Source: 39-52-133 sp035531075
GTDB taxonomy: Bacteria > Pseudomonadota > Gammaproteobacteria > Burkholderiales > Gallionellaceae
Length of the DNA: 64,000 nucleotides
Direction: 5' to 3'
Assembly (NCBI GenBank): GCA_035531075.1
Contig: DATKTO010000019.1
Location: 184,995-248,994, forward strand
Shown here: piece after piece, positions 42,995 through 52,898 of the stretch
Numbering within the stretch: position 1 is the stretch's first letter
Layout of the letters: every line of letters begins with the position of its first letter
Translations under genes and position numbers: made by a program
The notes under the pieces: model-generated
Told to the model about the DNA's origin: nothing
Seen by the model: only the letters and a program-made list of their open reading frames with translations
The model's database searches: none

Positions 42995-43840
42995 ATGGAC
43001 GCCCCAGACAGTAACAAACCCAGCTTGCTAGAGCGACTTTCCGCGCTGCTGCTGCGTGAACCCGAAGACCGGGAACAACTCATTACCCTGTTGCATTCCG
43101 CGTACGAACGCAACCTGCTGGATGCCGAAGCCCTGGCCATGATGGAAGGGGTGATTCAGGTATCGGAGCGGCAGGTGCGCGAAATCATGCTGCCGCGCGC
43201 GCAAATGGATGTCATCGACATCAGCGAACCCCCGGAACAATTCATTCCCTTTGTCATCGAGACTGCGCATTCGCGTTTCCCCGTCATCGACGGCAACAAG
43301 GACAATATCATCGGCATTCTGCTCGCCAAAGATTTGCTGCGATATTACGCGGGTGAGGAATTCGAAGTGCGTGACATGCTGCGCCCCGCAGTATTCGTGC
43401 CCGAATCCAAACGCCTTAATGTATTGCTGCGAGACTTCCGCAGCAACCGCAACCACATCGCGCTGGTGGTGGATGAGTACGGCGGCGTGTGCGGCATGGT
43501 GACAATCGAGGATGTGCTTGAGCAAATCGTCGGCGAGATCGAGGACGAGTATGACTTTGACGAGGATGAGGACAATATCATTTCGGTTGGCAAGGACACC
43601 TGGCGCATCAAGGCAGCGACCGAGATCGAAGATTTCAACACCGCCCTGGGGAGCGATTTCAGCGATGAAGAGTACGATACCGTGGGCGGGCTGGTGCTTA
43701 AAGCTGCCGGCAAACTTCCCAAACGCGGCGAGCGTATCACCATTGAAAACATGATATTTACCGTGCTGCGGGTGGATAGCAGGCGGCTGTATTCGCTGCT
43801 GGTGGAGCACAAGCCAGAGGAAGTAGACTCAGAAGAGTAA
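42995..43840 (+). CDS. corC: CorC/YbeX CBS-domain protein (HlyC/CorC family)
   Basis: A 281-aa soluble protein: N-terminal 'LLEGVIQVSERQVREIMLPR'-type segment (here MMEGVIQVSERQVREIMLPR), a CBS pair at roughly 65-185 ('HSRFPVIDGNKDNIIGIL', 'NHIALVVDEYGGVCGMVTI') and a C-terminal transporter-associated CorC_HlyC domain (195-275). YbeX has been linked to Mg/Co homeostasis and ribosome function. It has no membrane segments. It follows ybeY in an operon with only 8 bases between. The apolipoprotein acyltransferase gene lnt that often follows is absent. Confidence 0.92.
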   Translation: MDAPDSNKPSLLERLSALLLREPEDREQLITLLHSAYERNLLDAEALAMMEGVIQVSERQVREIMLPRAQMDVIDISEPPEQFIPFVIETAHSRFPVIDGNKDNIIGILLAKDLLRYYAGEEFEVRDMLRPAVFVPESKRLNVLLRDFRSNRNHIALVVDEYGGVCGMVTIEDVLEQIVGEIEDEYDFDEDEDNIISVGKDTWRIKAATEIEDFNTALGSDFSDEEYDTVGGLVLKAAGKLPKRGERITIENMIFTVLRVDSRRLYSLLVEHKPEEVDSEE

Positions 43841-43917
43841 TGCTGCCGGGATCGCAGGGTGCTCCCTAGGGCATAAACGCCATGGGTTTTGCTGTGCTCA
43901 ACCCTGCCTGGATGTTA

Positions 43918-44649
43918 CTAAAACTGCTCGTCATCGCGCAGATAGCGCCACTGCCCAACCGGCAATTCACCCAGCTTGACCCTGCCTATCCTGACGCGCT
44001 TTAAACCGGTCACTTTCAGCCCGACCAGTTCGCACATGCGGCGTATCTGCCGTTTCTTGCCTTCGCGCAGAATGAAACGCAACTGGTCCTCGTTTTGCCA
44101 GCTCACCTTGGCCGGCTTGAGCTTCTGCCCATCCAGAGACAGGCCATGGCACAGCATGTTAAGGCCGTTGCCTGTCATCTTGCCGGTCACGCGCACCAGG
44201 TATTCCTTGTCGATTTCCGAGTTTTCGCCGACCAGCTGTTTTGCCACGCGGCCATCCTGGGTGAACACCAGCAAGCCCTGTGAATCGATATCCAGGCGGC
44301 CTGCAGGCGCGATGCCTTTCAGGTGGCCCGGATGGAAGCGCAACGGGTATCTATCACCCGACCAGCGTGAAGCGGCATTGACCAAGGTGATGGCGGGCTG
44401 GTAACCGTCCTCGGCCTGGCCGGAAACGTAGGCGATCGGCTTGTTCAACAAGATCGTCACCTGGGTTTGCTGCTGCTCTGTGGCCGCGCGATTGAGCGTG
44501 ATTTTCTGTGTGGGAAAAACCTTCATCCCCAGCTCGTTGACCGGCTCACCGTCCACCAGCACCCAGCCGCGCTCGATGTACACATCGGCCTCGCGGCGCG
44601 AGCAAAAGCCCTGTTCGGACATGAGTTTCGAGAGACGAATTTTTTCCAT
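43918..44649 (-). CDS. rluF: 23S rRNA pseudouridine synthase, RluF-like
   Basis: ATG at 44649 begins the S4 domain ('MEKIRLSKLMSEQGFCSRREAD'-type start, i.e. MEKIRLSKLMS then EQGFCSRREAD). The 243-aa protein has the catalytic 'GRLDIDSQGLLVFTQDG' with the nucleophile aspartate, 'IDKEYLVRV', and the RluF-like close 'RQIRRMCELVGLKVTGLKR' and 'LPVGQWRYL'. RluF makes pseudouridine at 23S 2604 in E. coli; RluB/RluE are close relatives, so the exact position is inferred. An in-frame ATG at 44682 would add 11 residues. It is monocistronic. Confidence 0.85.
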   Translation of the reverse strand: MEKIRLSKLMSEQGFCSRREADVYIERGWVLVDGEPVNELGMKVFPTQKITLNRAATEQQQTQVTILLNKPIAYVSGQAEDGYQPAITLVNAASRWSGDRYPLRFHPGHLKGIAPAGRLDIDSQGLLVFTQDGRVAKQLVGENSEIDKEYLVRVTGKMTGNGLNMLCHGLSLDGQKLKPAKVSWQNEDQLRFILREGKKRQIRRMCELVGLKVTGLKRVRIGRVKLGELPVGQWRYLRDDEQF

Positions 44650-44743
44650 GAATTTTATAAGCAGTTGTGAGTAAAAATGCAATCTTGACGGGAGCGCGGA
44701 CGTCCTCGCCCCGACATTTGGTGCCGGTTGATCTAGCCCGGGC

Positions 44744-45376
44744 TTAGCCGAGTGCCGGAAACAGGCCGCGCATCCCGCCGGCTATGAATTCTACGGCAAT
44801 TGCGGCCAGTATGAGACCCATTAGCCGGGTAAAGACATCGATACCCAGGGTTCCCATGCGCCGTTCTACCCAGGGTGCAGCCAAAAAGGTCAGCCAGACG
44901 CTGAGGCTGAGCAAAGCGAGAATCAGGGTCATGCTTAAGTAGTGCGCGATTTCCCCCGCCTTGTGCGCATCCAGAATGACGGTGCTGATAGAGCCGGGCC
45001 CTGCCAGCAGCGGTGTGGATAATGGCACGATGGCCAACACCGACCTTGAATCGTCCGCGGAGAGCCCCTGCGTTTCCGGCGCCAGCTGGTTGATGTTGCC
45101 ATTCAGCATTTTCAGCGCCATGATCATCAGCAAAATGCCGCCCGCCAGGCGAAACGAGTTAATGCTGATGCCGAAAAATGCAAGCACAGCCTCGCCCACC
45201 AGCAGCGCCGTGAGCAAGATGAAAAACACGGTCAGCGATGCCAGGCGGCCTGTACGGCTGCGCTGAGCGGCTGTCATCCCGGCCGTGAACAGGATGATGA
45301 CAGGAATAATCCCGATCGGATCCAGAATCGCGAACAGGCTGATAAATATTTTGCTGTATTCCGTAAATTCGAGCAT
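44744..45376 (-). CDS. MarC family integral membrane protein (UPF0056)
   Basis: A 210-aa protein with six predicted helices. The family segment 'FAILDPIGIIPVIILFTAGM' (in parts FAILDPIGII, PVIILFTAGM) near the start and 'VPLSTPLLAGPGSISTVIL' in the middle are diagnostic of MarC/NAAT proteins. Members were once tied to multiple antibiotic resistance, which was not upheld; some are neutral amino acid transporters. The substrate is unknown. It follows the GGDEF-EAL gene's upstream neighbour on the same strand, with 17 bases between the GGDEF-EAL stop and its own start. Confidence 0.88.
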   Translation of the reverse strand: MLEFTEYSKIFISLFAILDPIGIIPVIILFTAGMTAAQRSRTGRLASLTVFFILLTALLVGEAVLAFFGISINSFRLAGGILLMIMALKMLNGNINQLAPETQGLSADDSRSVLAIVPLSTPLLAGPGSISTVILDAHKAGEIAHYLSMTLILALLSLSVWLTFLAAPWVERRMGTLGIDVFTRLMGLILAAIAVEFIAGGMRGLFPALG

Positions 45377-45392
45377 AGCGAGTCAGTTAGTA

Positions 45393-47666
45393 TTAACCAA
45401 TGTGATCGAAAAAAGCGACTGTTGCGGCTTCACGGCAGGCTTTGTCGGGTCGACCAAACAGGAAGCCCTGCCCACTCGTAAAGCCCATCTGTGCAATTTT
45501 TTTCAATATATCTTCAGTCTCCACCCCTTCGGCTACCAGCGTGTAGCCCGCTTTAATCACCATGGCGGCGAGGTTCTCGATGATGACGCTTTGCCTGCTG
45601 CCTTCGAACAGTTGCCGGATCAGGGAAATGTCAAACTTGACACAGTCCACCGGCATATTGGCGAGATAGCTGAGCGAGGAATAGCCGCTGCCAAAATCGT
45701 CCAGCGCGATCAGGAAACCCTGTTGCCGAAGCTGGTTGAGAATGCTGGAGGCCAAATGCAGCTGGGTAATCAGCGCAGTCTCTGTCACTTCGATGATAAG
45801 TTTGTAGCGCCTGAGATGAATTGCAAGGCCTTTGATCTTTTCCAGCACCACAGGATCAATCAGCCCGGGGCCGGATACATTGAAGGAGATACCGGTGCCT
45901 TCGGGAATTTTTCCCGATTCGATGTCCCTGGCAATTTGTCCGAGGATGATTACATCGAATTCCGCTTCAATGCGGCGCTCCTCAATGATGGGGAAAATGG
46001 TGGAAGGCATGATCAGGTTGTCGCCATCATGGACGCGCAGCAGGGCTTCATAATAGTCGACCTTGCCGCTGCCCAGATTGGCGATGGGCTGGTAGTGCAT
46101 TTCGATCAAGTCGGCACCCTCCATCAGGCTGAAGATTATGCTATTGATTTTGCTGGAGAAAAGTATGCTGGCATTGTCTGACATGCTGGGATCGTACACC
46201 GCAATTTTGCTTTTGCCGGGGCGTTTGGCGTGGTACATCGCGACATCGGCCTGTTTCGGCAGGCTGGTCAGCATCTCGACATCGATGCCGGTCGCATAGG
46301 CCATGCCGGCACTGATACGCACCGGTTCCTTGATGCCCAGCAGCGTGAAATCATACTGGCTCACGGCTTCGATGCAGCGCTCTGCCGTGTGCAGTGCAAG
46401 GACGGCATCGATATCGAGGAACAGCGTTGCAAATTCATCGCCGCCGATGCGGTATAGCCTGTCGCCGTGACGCAGGGTATTTTGCAATGTCTGGGTGATG
46501 GCCTGGATCACCTGGTCGCCGGTGGGGTGGCCGTAGGTATCGTTGATAGCCTTGAAATGATCGCAGTCAAACAGCAGTAATGCCACGCCCAGACGATGGC
46601 CGGCTGACACCGACAGCATGTGTTTCCAGTCCTCCTCGAAGCCGCGCCGGTTATAAATGCCGGTGAGCGGATCATGATGCGCGAGTTGCCACAGCTCGTC
46701 ATTCTTCTCGCTCAGGTTGAGGTGCATTTCTTCCAGCTTGCTTTGATAATCGTTAAGCGAGGTACGCATTTTCTCCAGCTCGGCCACCGGCAGGCTGCGC
46801 GTGTAGCTCTGCGACAGCAGCCCGCCTTGCCCCTTGCGCAGCGCATCGATATGCAACGACAGGCGGCGCAGCGGTGCGGACAGCACGGAAGACAGCATCA
46901 GATAAAACAGGAAATACAGCACCAGCATGCTGAACAGAATTTGCCGCTGGAAACGCTCGATCGATGCGGTAAGCGCCATGTTCTCCGTGTTGGGTACCAG
47001 CGAAAATTCCAGATGGGGCAATATCTGATCCAGCGGCACACGCTCGTTCTCTTTCAGCTTGATTTCCAGGCTGTCGATATCGACATAGTTAAAGCGCTGC
47101 TCATTTCTCAAGGCCTCCAGCAGGTCGAGCTTGAAGCCGATATAGCCGCGAATCGGACTGGTATTGCCGTGAACCGCTGACACGGGATAAAACAGATACA
47201 GAAAATCATGCCCGCCCTGGCGTGTAACGAAGTTGCCGAGATCCTGCCGCGACAGCAGTTTCGGCATGTCGCCGGTGGTGCGCTCTGCCAGCGCATTCCC
47301 CTGCTGGTTATAGAGTTCGACTGCGGGCAGGAAGTGCGGCAATGCGCCGTTGCCGAGGATGCGGTTGTCGCGCCAGTAATAGTAATAAACCGGATCAAAC
47401 AGCTGCTGGTGAGTCTCGTCCTGACCGGCGATAGCCTGGGCTCTCACCCTGACGGCATCGGTGATGTGGCTGATGACATAGCCAATTTCCGCAGCGGCCG
47501 CCTGGTTGTTGCTTTCAAGCGCCTCATTGCGAATTGTATCCAGCTTGTACTGCATGCCCCAGCCGAGCAAGCCGAATATCAGCGACATGAGGATGATGAA
47601 GCTAATGGCGTAGAACTTGATCGTGAAAGGCCACAGGTTCTTCAGCTTTTGTGAAATGCGGGTCAT
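45393..47666 (-). CDS. Membrane-bound GGDEF-EAL cyclic-di-GMP enzyme
   Basis: A 757-aa protein. Helix 1 (~16-37) and helix 2 (~243-262) bracket a periplasmic sensor of ~200 residues. A HAMP-like/coiled linker leads to a GGDEF domain with intact GGDEF at 408-412 and an inhibitory RxxD site (R399-D402). The EAL domain has EAL at 540-542, NVSG, EVTET, DDFGSGYSS, the VKFD lysine, EGVET and GQGF. Both activities therefore look possible. The ligand of the sensor is unknown. The α/β-hydrolase gene directly upstream (5-base gap) and this gene probably share an operon. Confidence 0.92.
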   Translation of the reverse strand: MTRISQKLKNLWPFTIKFYAISFIILMSLIFGLLGWGMQYKLDTIRNEALESNNQAAAAEIGYVISHITDAVRVRAQAIAGQDETHQQLFDPVYYYYWRDNRILGNGALPHFLPAVELYNQQGNALAERTTGDMPKLLSRQDLGNFVTRQGGHDFLYLFYPVSAVHGNTSPIRGYIGFKLDLLEALRNEQRFNYVDIDSLEIKLKENERVPLDQILPHLEFSLVPNTENMALTASIERFQRQILFSMLVLYFLFYLMLSSVLSAPLRRLSLHIDALRKGQGGLLSQSYTRSLPVAELEKMRTSLNDYQSKLEEMHLNLSEKNDELWQLAHHDPLTGIYNRRGFEEDWKHMLSVSAGHRLGVALLLFDCDHFKAINDTYGHPTGDQVIQAITQTLQNTLRHGDRLYRIGGDEFATLFLDIDAVLALHTAERCIEAVSQYDFTLLGIKEPVRISAGMAYATGIDVEMLTSLPKQADVAMYHAKRPGKSKIAVYDPSMSDNASILFSSKINSIIFSLMEGADLIEMHYQPIANLGSGKVDYYEALLRVHDGDNLIMPSTIFPIIEERRIEAEFDVIILGQIARDIESGKIPEGTGISFNVSGPGLIDPVVLEKIKGLAIHLRRYKLIIEVTETALITQLHLASSILNQLRQQGFLIALDDFGSGYSSLSYLANMPVDCVKFDISLIRQLFEGSRQSVIIENLAAMVIKAGYTLVAEGVETEDILKKIAQMGFTSGQGFLFGRPDKACREAATVAFFDHIG

Positions 47667-47671
47667 AGCTA

Positions 47672-48568
47672 TTATTTGGCGTGAAGATTGGATAATGCAG
47701 CTTCTACTTCTTCAGCCAGCTCAAACTCATGACTTCCGTCAAAAAAATGATTGGCCTTGTCGATGATGCTGACTTTGATATTTGTTGCCTTGACATGCGC
47801 TACCCAGTTTGCGGGCAGGATGGTATCGGCCGAGCCAAAAATAATTTCGGTGGGAACGGCAGTATTCCTCAGCAACTCCAGAATTTTATTCTCATCGTAT
47901 TGCGCATAGGACAGGTAGCTGCCTGCTGTCGCCGTAAAATTCTTTCTGCAGTAGCCGAGGCTCAGTTGCATGGGTTTTTTCGCGTAGGTATTGGGCTGCG
48001 TCTCCATCATGCTGCGAACTTTCTGCCGCTCTGCCTTGTCATGGTATGACGAATTGGGGCTGATCAGAATCGCCTTGCTGATGGCAGGGTGGGCTCCCTG
48101 CGCGTTATACACAATAATTCCGTTGTTACCCATGCTGCTGAAGCCGATCAGCACGATGTCGCGGTAGCCTTTGTTGCCGAGCCAGTTTACCCAGTAATCA
48201 AGCTCCGCGATATCTTGTGCCATCGTGTGTGTGTGCACGGCTTCGCACGGCATGCTCTGGTTGCGTAGATTGATACCCAATGAGAGGGTCGGGCTCAGCG
48301 TCGAAAAGCCTTTGGAAGACAAATTGCCCGCGAGCGAGTTCATCGGCTGGGAATGATGGGTCTGCAGAAAGCCATGCAGCAATACCACCGCGGGCTGTGA
48401 CGGGCGGCCGGTGTGGAAATTGGCTGAAACCGTGATGCCGCTGGGCAGCTTGGCTTCTATCGTTTCTGCAGAAGCCGGTAGCGCCGGCAAAACAAGGCAT
48501 AACAGTGCGGCGAGAGCTGAAGGGCGATTGATCAGATAACCGGAAGGATTGTTGATGGTCATCTTCAT
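47672..48568 (-). CDS. Exported alpha/beta hydrolase
   Basis: A 298-aa protein with an N-terminal signal ('ALAALLCLVLPALPASA', cleavage near ASA|ETIEA, residue 34). The hydrolase core has 'VVLLHGFLQTHH' (oxyanion), the nucleophile Ser144 in 'LIGFSSMGNNG', an acid in 'FGSADTILPANW' and the histidine in 'KANHFFDG'. The nucleophile elbow GxSxxG differs from the usual GxSxG. It is probably periplasmic. The close coupling to the GGDEF-EAL gene suggests an envelope function under c-di-GMP control, but the substrate is unknown. Confidence 0.82.
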   Translation of the reverse strand: MKMTINNPSGYLINRPSALAALLCLVLPALPASAETIEAKLPSGITVSANFHTGRPSQPAVVLLHGFLQTHHSQPMNSLAGNLSSKGFSTLSPTLSLGINLRNQSMPCEAVHTHTMAQDIAELDYWVNWLGNKGYRDIVLIGFSSMGNNGIIVYNAQGAHPAISKAILISPNSSYHDKAERQKVRSMMETQPNTYAKKPMQLSLGYCRKNFTATAGSYLSYAQYDENKILELLRNTAVPTEIIFGSADTILPANWVAHVKATNIKVSIIDKANHFFDGSHEFELAEEVEAALSNLHAK

Positions 48569-48685
48569 AGGATTGGGGAGTGTATGGAAGCAGGGGTTTG
48601 AACGGCGCCCAGTTTACTCCAGAAGCCTGTTCGAAGCAGCCCATTTGCTGTGTTGCAGGGCGCTGTTTTCAGTAAAAACAGGTAC

Positions 48686-48982
48686 TTAAACCGTCAGCCG
48701 GCGGTAAATATTCGCAACTTTTAAAGGCAGCTTGCCCACCTCGTCCACCACCACATAATTGGCCGCGCCATACATATGCGGCAGATAGTCGCGGTCCTGC
48801 GTGTTGATGGTGATGCAGAAGGGGTGGATGCCGCTGCGCCTGGCCTCAACCAGCGCCTTGCGCGTGTCCTCGATGCCGTATTTGCCGCGGTAGCCGTCGT
48901 TGTAGTCATCCGGCTTGCCGCCCGACAGGGTGATCAGCAGCTTGGTGCGCGCATCGACCTCGTGGAGGTGGGTGTACAGCAT
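48686..48982 (-). pseudogene. Truncated NorD/CbbO-type VWA protein, C-terminal fragment
   Basis: The last ~98 codons match the C-terminus of the von Willebrand A domain of NorD/CbbO proteins: 'ARTKLLITLSGGKPDDYNDG', 'YGIEDTRKALVEARRSGIHP', 'CITINTQDRDYLPHMYGA', 'DEVGKLPLKVANIYRRL'. Full-length relatives are over 600 aa and act as AAA-partner activators of nitric oxide reductase or RuBisCO. Homology stops near 'LHEVDA'; upstream codons in the open frame look random. The break faces the restriction-modification island, so the 5' part was probably lost when the island arrived. Confidence 0.75.
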
Positions 48983-49220
48983 GGAGTGACTGTGCTGTAT
49001 TTTTGGACAATTCGGGGATGCGGTCAACAGAATAAAGCAATGTGCTAAATTCCCCACACCCCCTTTTACACCCAAAAGGTGGGCCAAAACATGGTGTTTC
49101 TCCAATGCTGTTATATATGCAGCCTGCATTCCAACTTTGCAAAGGGGTAGGGGGGTTGCTTTGCTGTTTCACGTTAAGCTTACTATCGCAGTTTGTCTGC
49201 AATATGAACTCACCTTTTAT

Positions 49221-52200
49221 TTATGCAGTACTTGGCGTGCTCAATACAATCGATGTCCCGCCCGTCACAATCCATTCCTCATAATCCGCCATCACCAGCT
49301 CGGATCGTTTAAGCAACGGCTCCATGAAAGCCTTGCGATTGGCGTGCATATAAATTTTTGGATTCAGCGTCGCAGTATCCAGCAGGCTCTTGAACATCGT
49401 ATAGCGTTCTTCCCATGCAAAATCTGTGCCGGTCGTGTGCATTGATATCACCATTTTGCGATGCACATCCTGATTCACATTCTTGCCCACGGCATCGATT
49501 ACACCGAACAGCACCAGCAAGAATGATTTCAGCTTTTCTATCAGCTCCAATTTCTGCTGTTCGGTCAGACTCAAGGCCGCCAGCAGCGTAATTGCATCCA
49601 GCGATTCAGCCAGCGCCAGTGCCGACTGTGGCGTGCCGGGCGGTGCCGGCGTTTTGCTGTTCTTTTTCTCCTCGGCTGTGGGCAACTCGTCCAGGCCCCA
49701 GCCTTCGGTTTCCTCTACCAGATCCACATCGAACACGGCGGCAACTGTGTTATCCACCTCCTTGGTTTTGGCTGCCAGATGCCGCACCACCTGCTCGGCA
49801 AATTCAATGCGCATCGGATCATTGTGCTTCTGCAATTCCGGCTTGTCGAAATCGAGGATGATGCGCAGCCGCTCCCTGCTGGATAGCCAGGCCGTGCCGA
49901 GTTTGCGCAATAGCGCGGCACGCAGCAGCCCCTCTTCGGAAGTGACCAGCGTATCCAGAAAATCCGACAGGTCTTTCGCCCCCTGCGAAGCCTTGCCTGC
50001 GCCGCGTGTGGCCTTCCACGTTTTCCAGTGCGCGGACAAATCCTTATCGCGAAAAAATTCGTTAAAGGCTGCGTCCATCTTGTCGCGCAGCGTCATTGCA
50101 TCCAGCTCGGACACGGTAATGCCGCCGTACTTCCTGAACACCTTCGGCAGATTCTTCGACACAACCCCCTCGTGCGAAAAATCCACGATCAGGCAATCGT
50201 TCTTGTACTTGCACACACGATCTACGCGGCACGCGCTCTGGAACAGCAGCACATCATCCATGCCGCGATCCAGAAACAGCGTGTGCAGCGTCGGCTCGTC
50301 GAAGCCGGTCAGCAGCTTGTCCACCACCACAATCAGCGCATTGAACACTTGCAAACCGGGCTTGGCGGCTTCGCCTTTGCGGCGAAACTCATCCAGAATG
50401 GCATCCTGATTTTTTCCGTCATTCAGCGACGCGCACGACACCTCGCCCTGCTTGTCGGTAAACAGCACCAGCACCGGCGCAGCCCGGAGTATGTCGCCAT
50501 ACTCGGCAAAACGCGGATCATCTGCCAGCGCATCCAGCTCATAGCGCAACAGCTTCTGGTAGCTGATCGCCGCCTTGATCGAATCGGCAGCAAACATTGC
50601 CTTGCCTTCACCCAGCGCGCGATTGGGCGGGCGCACGGCGCGCACCGTCTTGGCCGCGAACACCAGCGCCGCATTTTTGGCAATCAATTCCTGGCGCGCC
50701 GCGTTCTGGTAAATCTCCGTCGCGCTCGGCTGACGCACCGTGTGCCCCTGCTGCAGTTTCTGGATGGTGTCAGTCGCCTTGTAGATCAAATGATCGTCAA
50801 AGCGCAGCACGTTCTGAATCGGGTTGAGAATGATTTTTTCGCGGATCGCCTGCGCCATGGTGTAAGCGAAATAAGGCACCCAGCGAATGTTGTCGCCCGG
50901 CGCGGAAGGCGAACGCCATTCGCCGAACCGCGCCAGCACCTCATCACGCGGCGTCGCGGTCAAGCCGATAATCAGATTGCGTTTCGCGCCCTGCGGACGG
51001 ATGCTGCCCCACTGATCGAAAATATCCACCGTCGCATCGTGCAGCACACCGTTCTGGCTGCGGTGCACCTCGTCGATAATGAAAGCCACGCGCTTGGAAA
51101 GCAGAAGCGCATTGAGCTTGGCATCCTGTTCCGCCAGTTTCTGTATCGAAGGGAATTTCTGGATGTTGACCACTACCACACGCGCGCCGCCATCCAGACC
51201 ATCGCGCAAATCGGCAAACGTCTCCGCCTCTGCCACGATGTTCTTCACCCCCTTGGTGCGCTGCGCTTCCGAGGCCACATTCTTGCGCAGCTCGGTGCGG
51301 TCGGTCAGCAGAATGCACAGATCAAACAAACCGGCCAATGCCGGGCTGCGCGGATCAACCATATCCGACAAGGCCTGCGCCAGCCACACCATCACATTCG
51401 TCTTGCCCAGTCCGGCCGCGCCTTGCAGCAAGATCGTGTGCGCCTCAGCGCCGTTGCGGTGCAACAGCGTATCGTTGACGATGGCGTTCGCCTTGGCGGG
51501 GTCGAGGTCGGGCAGGGCCAAGGTCAGTTGCGCGCGGATATCCGCCTCGTTGATCTTGGGCACATTCTCGTTCGCATACAAGGCATCCACGCGGCACATT
51601 GCTTGATACAGCATGGCGCGCTGCGCCGGGCGCGGGCGCAACATCTCCACCTGGCTGGTGGTGCGGCTGGGGCGCAATTGATTGAAAAAATGAATCTCGC
51701 GATCGACACCGTGCGCAGGATGAAACATCGAAGCCAGATGCTCCGCCACCGCCGTCGAAGGTGTCTTGTCGCGCATCTCCGGCGCACGCGCGAAGCACTC
51801 AATCAGCTTGTCAGGAATGGTTGAACCCAGGGCAATCTGGTTGTCCTTCAGCAACGCATCATCCACCTCGCCCAGCAACCAGTCGCTGTCGCTCAAGATC
51901 ATCAGGTTGCCCATATCAATGCTGCTGATATGCGTGGCACGCTCGTACAGGCAAATCTCCTGGCGCACACGATGCCGTTCCGCCTCCTGCAAATTGCGGC
52001 TGCGGAAGCCGGGCCATGCGCCACCCTGTGCGGCAAAGCGTTCGCGCGCCTCGTTCAGCGCGCAGATTGCCGCCTCGATGCAGTTGTGGGCGATCTTCTT
52101 GCGCCCATTGCTGGCGGCAGTTTGCCCGGTCTGCGCCGTCTTCAACTCCGCATAGGAAAAATACAATCCGTTGACGAAAAACACCACGTCGGGGCGGCGT

Positions 52201-52661
52201 TTGATGCGCTTGTTGGTGAGCGGGAAATGCCGCTCGAAGGTCGCCTCGGCAATCACCCGCAAACGGTTGCTGTCAAACAATGTCCGCGCCGACTTGTCCG
52301 CTCCGGCGCGCGGCGCCTCGTTCCACAGCACAAAGGTCTGTCCCTGAAACACCAGATTATCGCGCAACACCACCGCCGCGTTGGCACTGTCGCGAAGTTT
52401 TTGCGCCAGCACATTCGCCCACAACTCATGCAAAAATGCCAGATCGGAATCAAACGGCTTGACCGCCTGTTTGAACGCCGCCGCATTCTGCGGGCAGCCA
52501 TGCTTCAAAAATTCCAGCAAATCGGCGGGCACCATCCAGCGCTCGCGGTCGATGTCGGTGGGCTTGCCCTCCATCCAGTTCAAACCGGCAGGCTCAGGCG
52601 CGGAGAAGAACGGCAGAAATACCCCGTGCTGAAAATCGTTTTCCTTGAAGCCGTAAGCCAT
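49221..52661 (-). CDS. hsdR: Type I restriction enzyme, restriction subunit HsdR
   Basis: A 1146-aa motor-nuclease subunit. ATG at 52661 gives 'MAYGFKENDFQHGVFLPFF'. The PD-(D/E)xK nuclease is at about 157-174 (RRPDVV...YAELK). The helicase Walker A GAAGLGKT is at 414-421 and DEVH at 530-533; 'LIIGLTATP' and 'LFLDRGMDDVLLFQSACRVDR' (in parts LFLDRGMDDVLLFQ, SACRVDR) are later motor motifs. A helical C-terminus would join HsdM. It translocates DNA and cuts unmethylated DNA. It is the last gene of hsdM-hsdS-fic-hsdR; 237 bases separate fic and hsdR. Confidence 0.92.
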   Translation of the reverse strand: MAYGFKENDFQHGVFLPFFSAPEPAGLNWMEGKPTDIDRERWMVPADLLEFLKHGCPQNAAAFKQAVKPFDSDLAFLHELWANVLAQKLRDSANAAVVLRDNLVFQGQTFVLWNEAPRAGADKSARTLFDSNRLRVIAEATFERHFPLTNKRIKRRPDVVFFVNGLYFSYAELKTAQTGQTAASNGRKKIAHNCIEAAICALNEARERFAAQGGAWPGFRSRNLQEAERHRVRQEICLYERATHISSIDMGNLMILSDSDWLLGEVDDALLKDNQIALGSTIPDKLIECFARAPEMRDKTPSTAVAEHLASMFHPAHGVDREIHFFNQLRPSRTTSQVEMLRPRPAQRAMLYQAMCRVDALYANENVPKINEADIRAQLTLALPDLDPAKANAIVNDTLLHRNGAEAHTILLQGAAGLGKTNVMVWLAQALSDMVDPRSPALAGLFDLCILLTDRTELRKNVASEAQRTKGVKNIVAEAETFADLRDGLDGGARVVVVNIQKFPSIQKLAEQDAKLNALLLSKRVAFIIDEVHRSQNGVLHDATVDIFDQWGSIRPQGAKRNLIIGLTATPRDEVLARFGEWRSPSAPGDNIRWVPYFAYTMAQAIREKIILNPIQNVLRFDDHLIYKATDTIQKLQQGHTVRQPSATEIYQNAARQELIAKNAALVFAAKTVRAVRPPNRALGEGKAMFAADSIKAAISYQKLLRYELDALADDPRFAEYGDILRAAPVLVLFTDKQGEVSCASLNDGKNQDAILDEFRRKGEAAKPGLQVFNALIVVVDKLLTGFDEPTLHTLFLDRGMDDVLLFQSACRVDRVCKYKNDCLIVDFSHEGVVSKNLPKVFRKYGGITVSELDAMTLRDKMDAAFNEFFRDKDLSAHWKTWKATRGAGKASQGAKDLSDFLDTLVTSEEGLLRAALLRKLGTAWLSSRERLRIILDFDKPELQKHNDPMRIEFAEQVVRHLAAKTKEVDNTVAAVFDVDLVEETEGWGLDELPTAEEKKNSKTPAPPGTPQSALALAESLDAITLLAALSLTEQQKLELIEKLKSFLLVLFGVIDAVGKNVNQDVHRKMVISMHTTGTDFAWEERYTMFKSLLDTATLNPKIYMHANRKAFMEPLLKRSELVMADYEEWIVTGGTSIVLSTPSTA

Positions 52662-52898
52662 GGTGTAACCCTGTTGTTGGCGGCCCGTCGATGCGGCCAG
52701 ATTATGTTTGTACTTGTTCGTCAACTACCTTGCACGATGATGGCGCACTTAAAGCAAGTTGCCCGGCGGGAGGAGTAAGGGGCGAGGTGTGTATTTATAA
52801 GTGCTTGATTATATTGAATAATTTAAAAATACCCTATGATGCAACTCCGCTCACCCAGCCGCCTCATTGCCCTCATTATTACCCCCACCAAAAGGTAA

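Noticed and set aside
49030..49284. Plus-strand frame ending near the hsdR stop
   Set aside because: No ribosome-binding site or domain; lies in the degraded boundary DNA.
50028..51824. 598-codon plus-strand frame opposite hsdR
   Set aside because: Antisense shadow with biased composition, while hsdR has clear domains.
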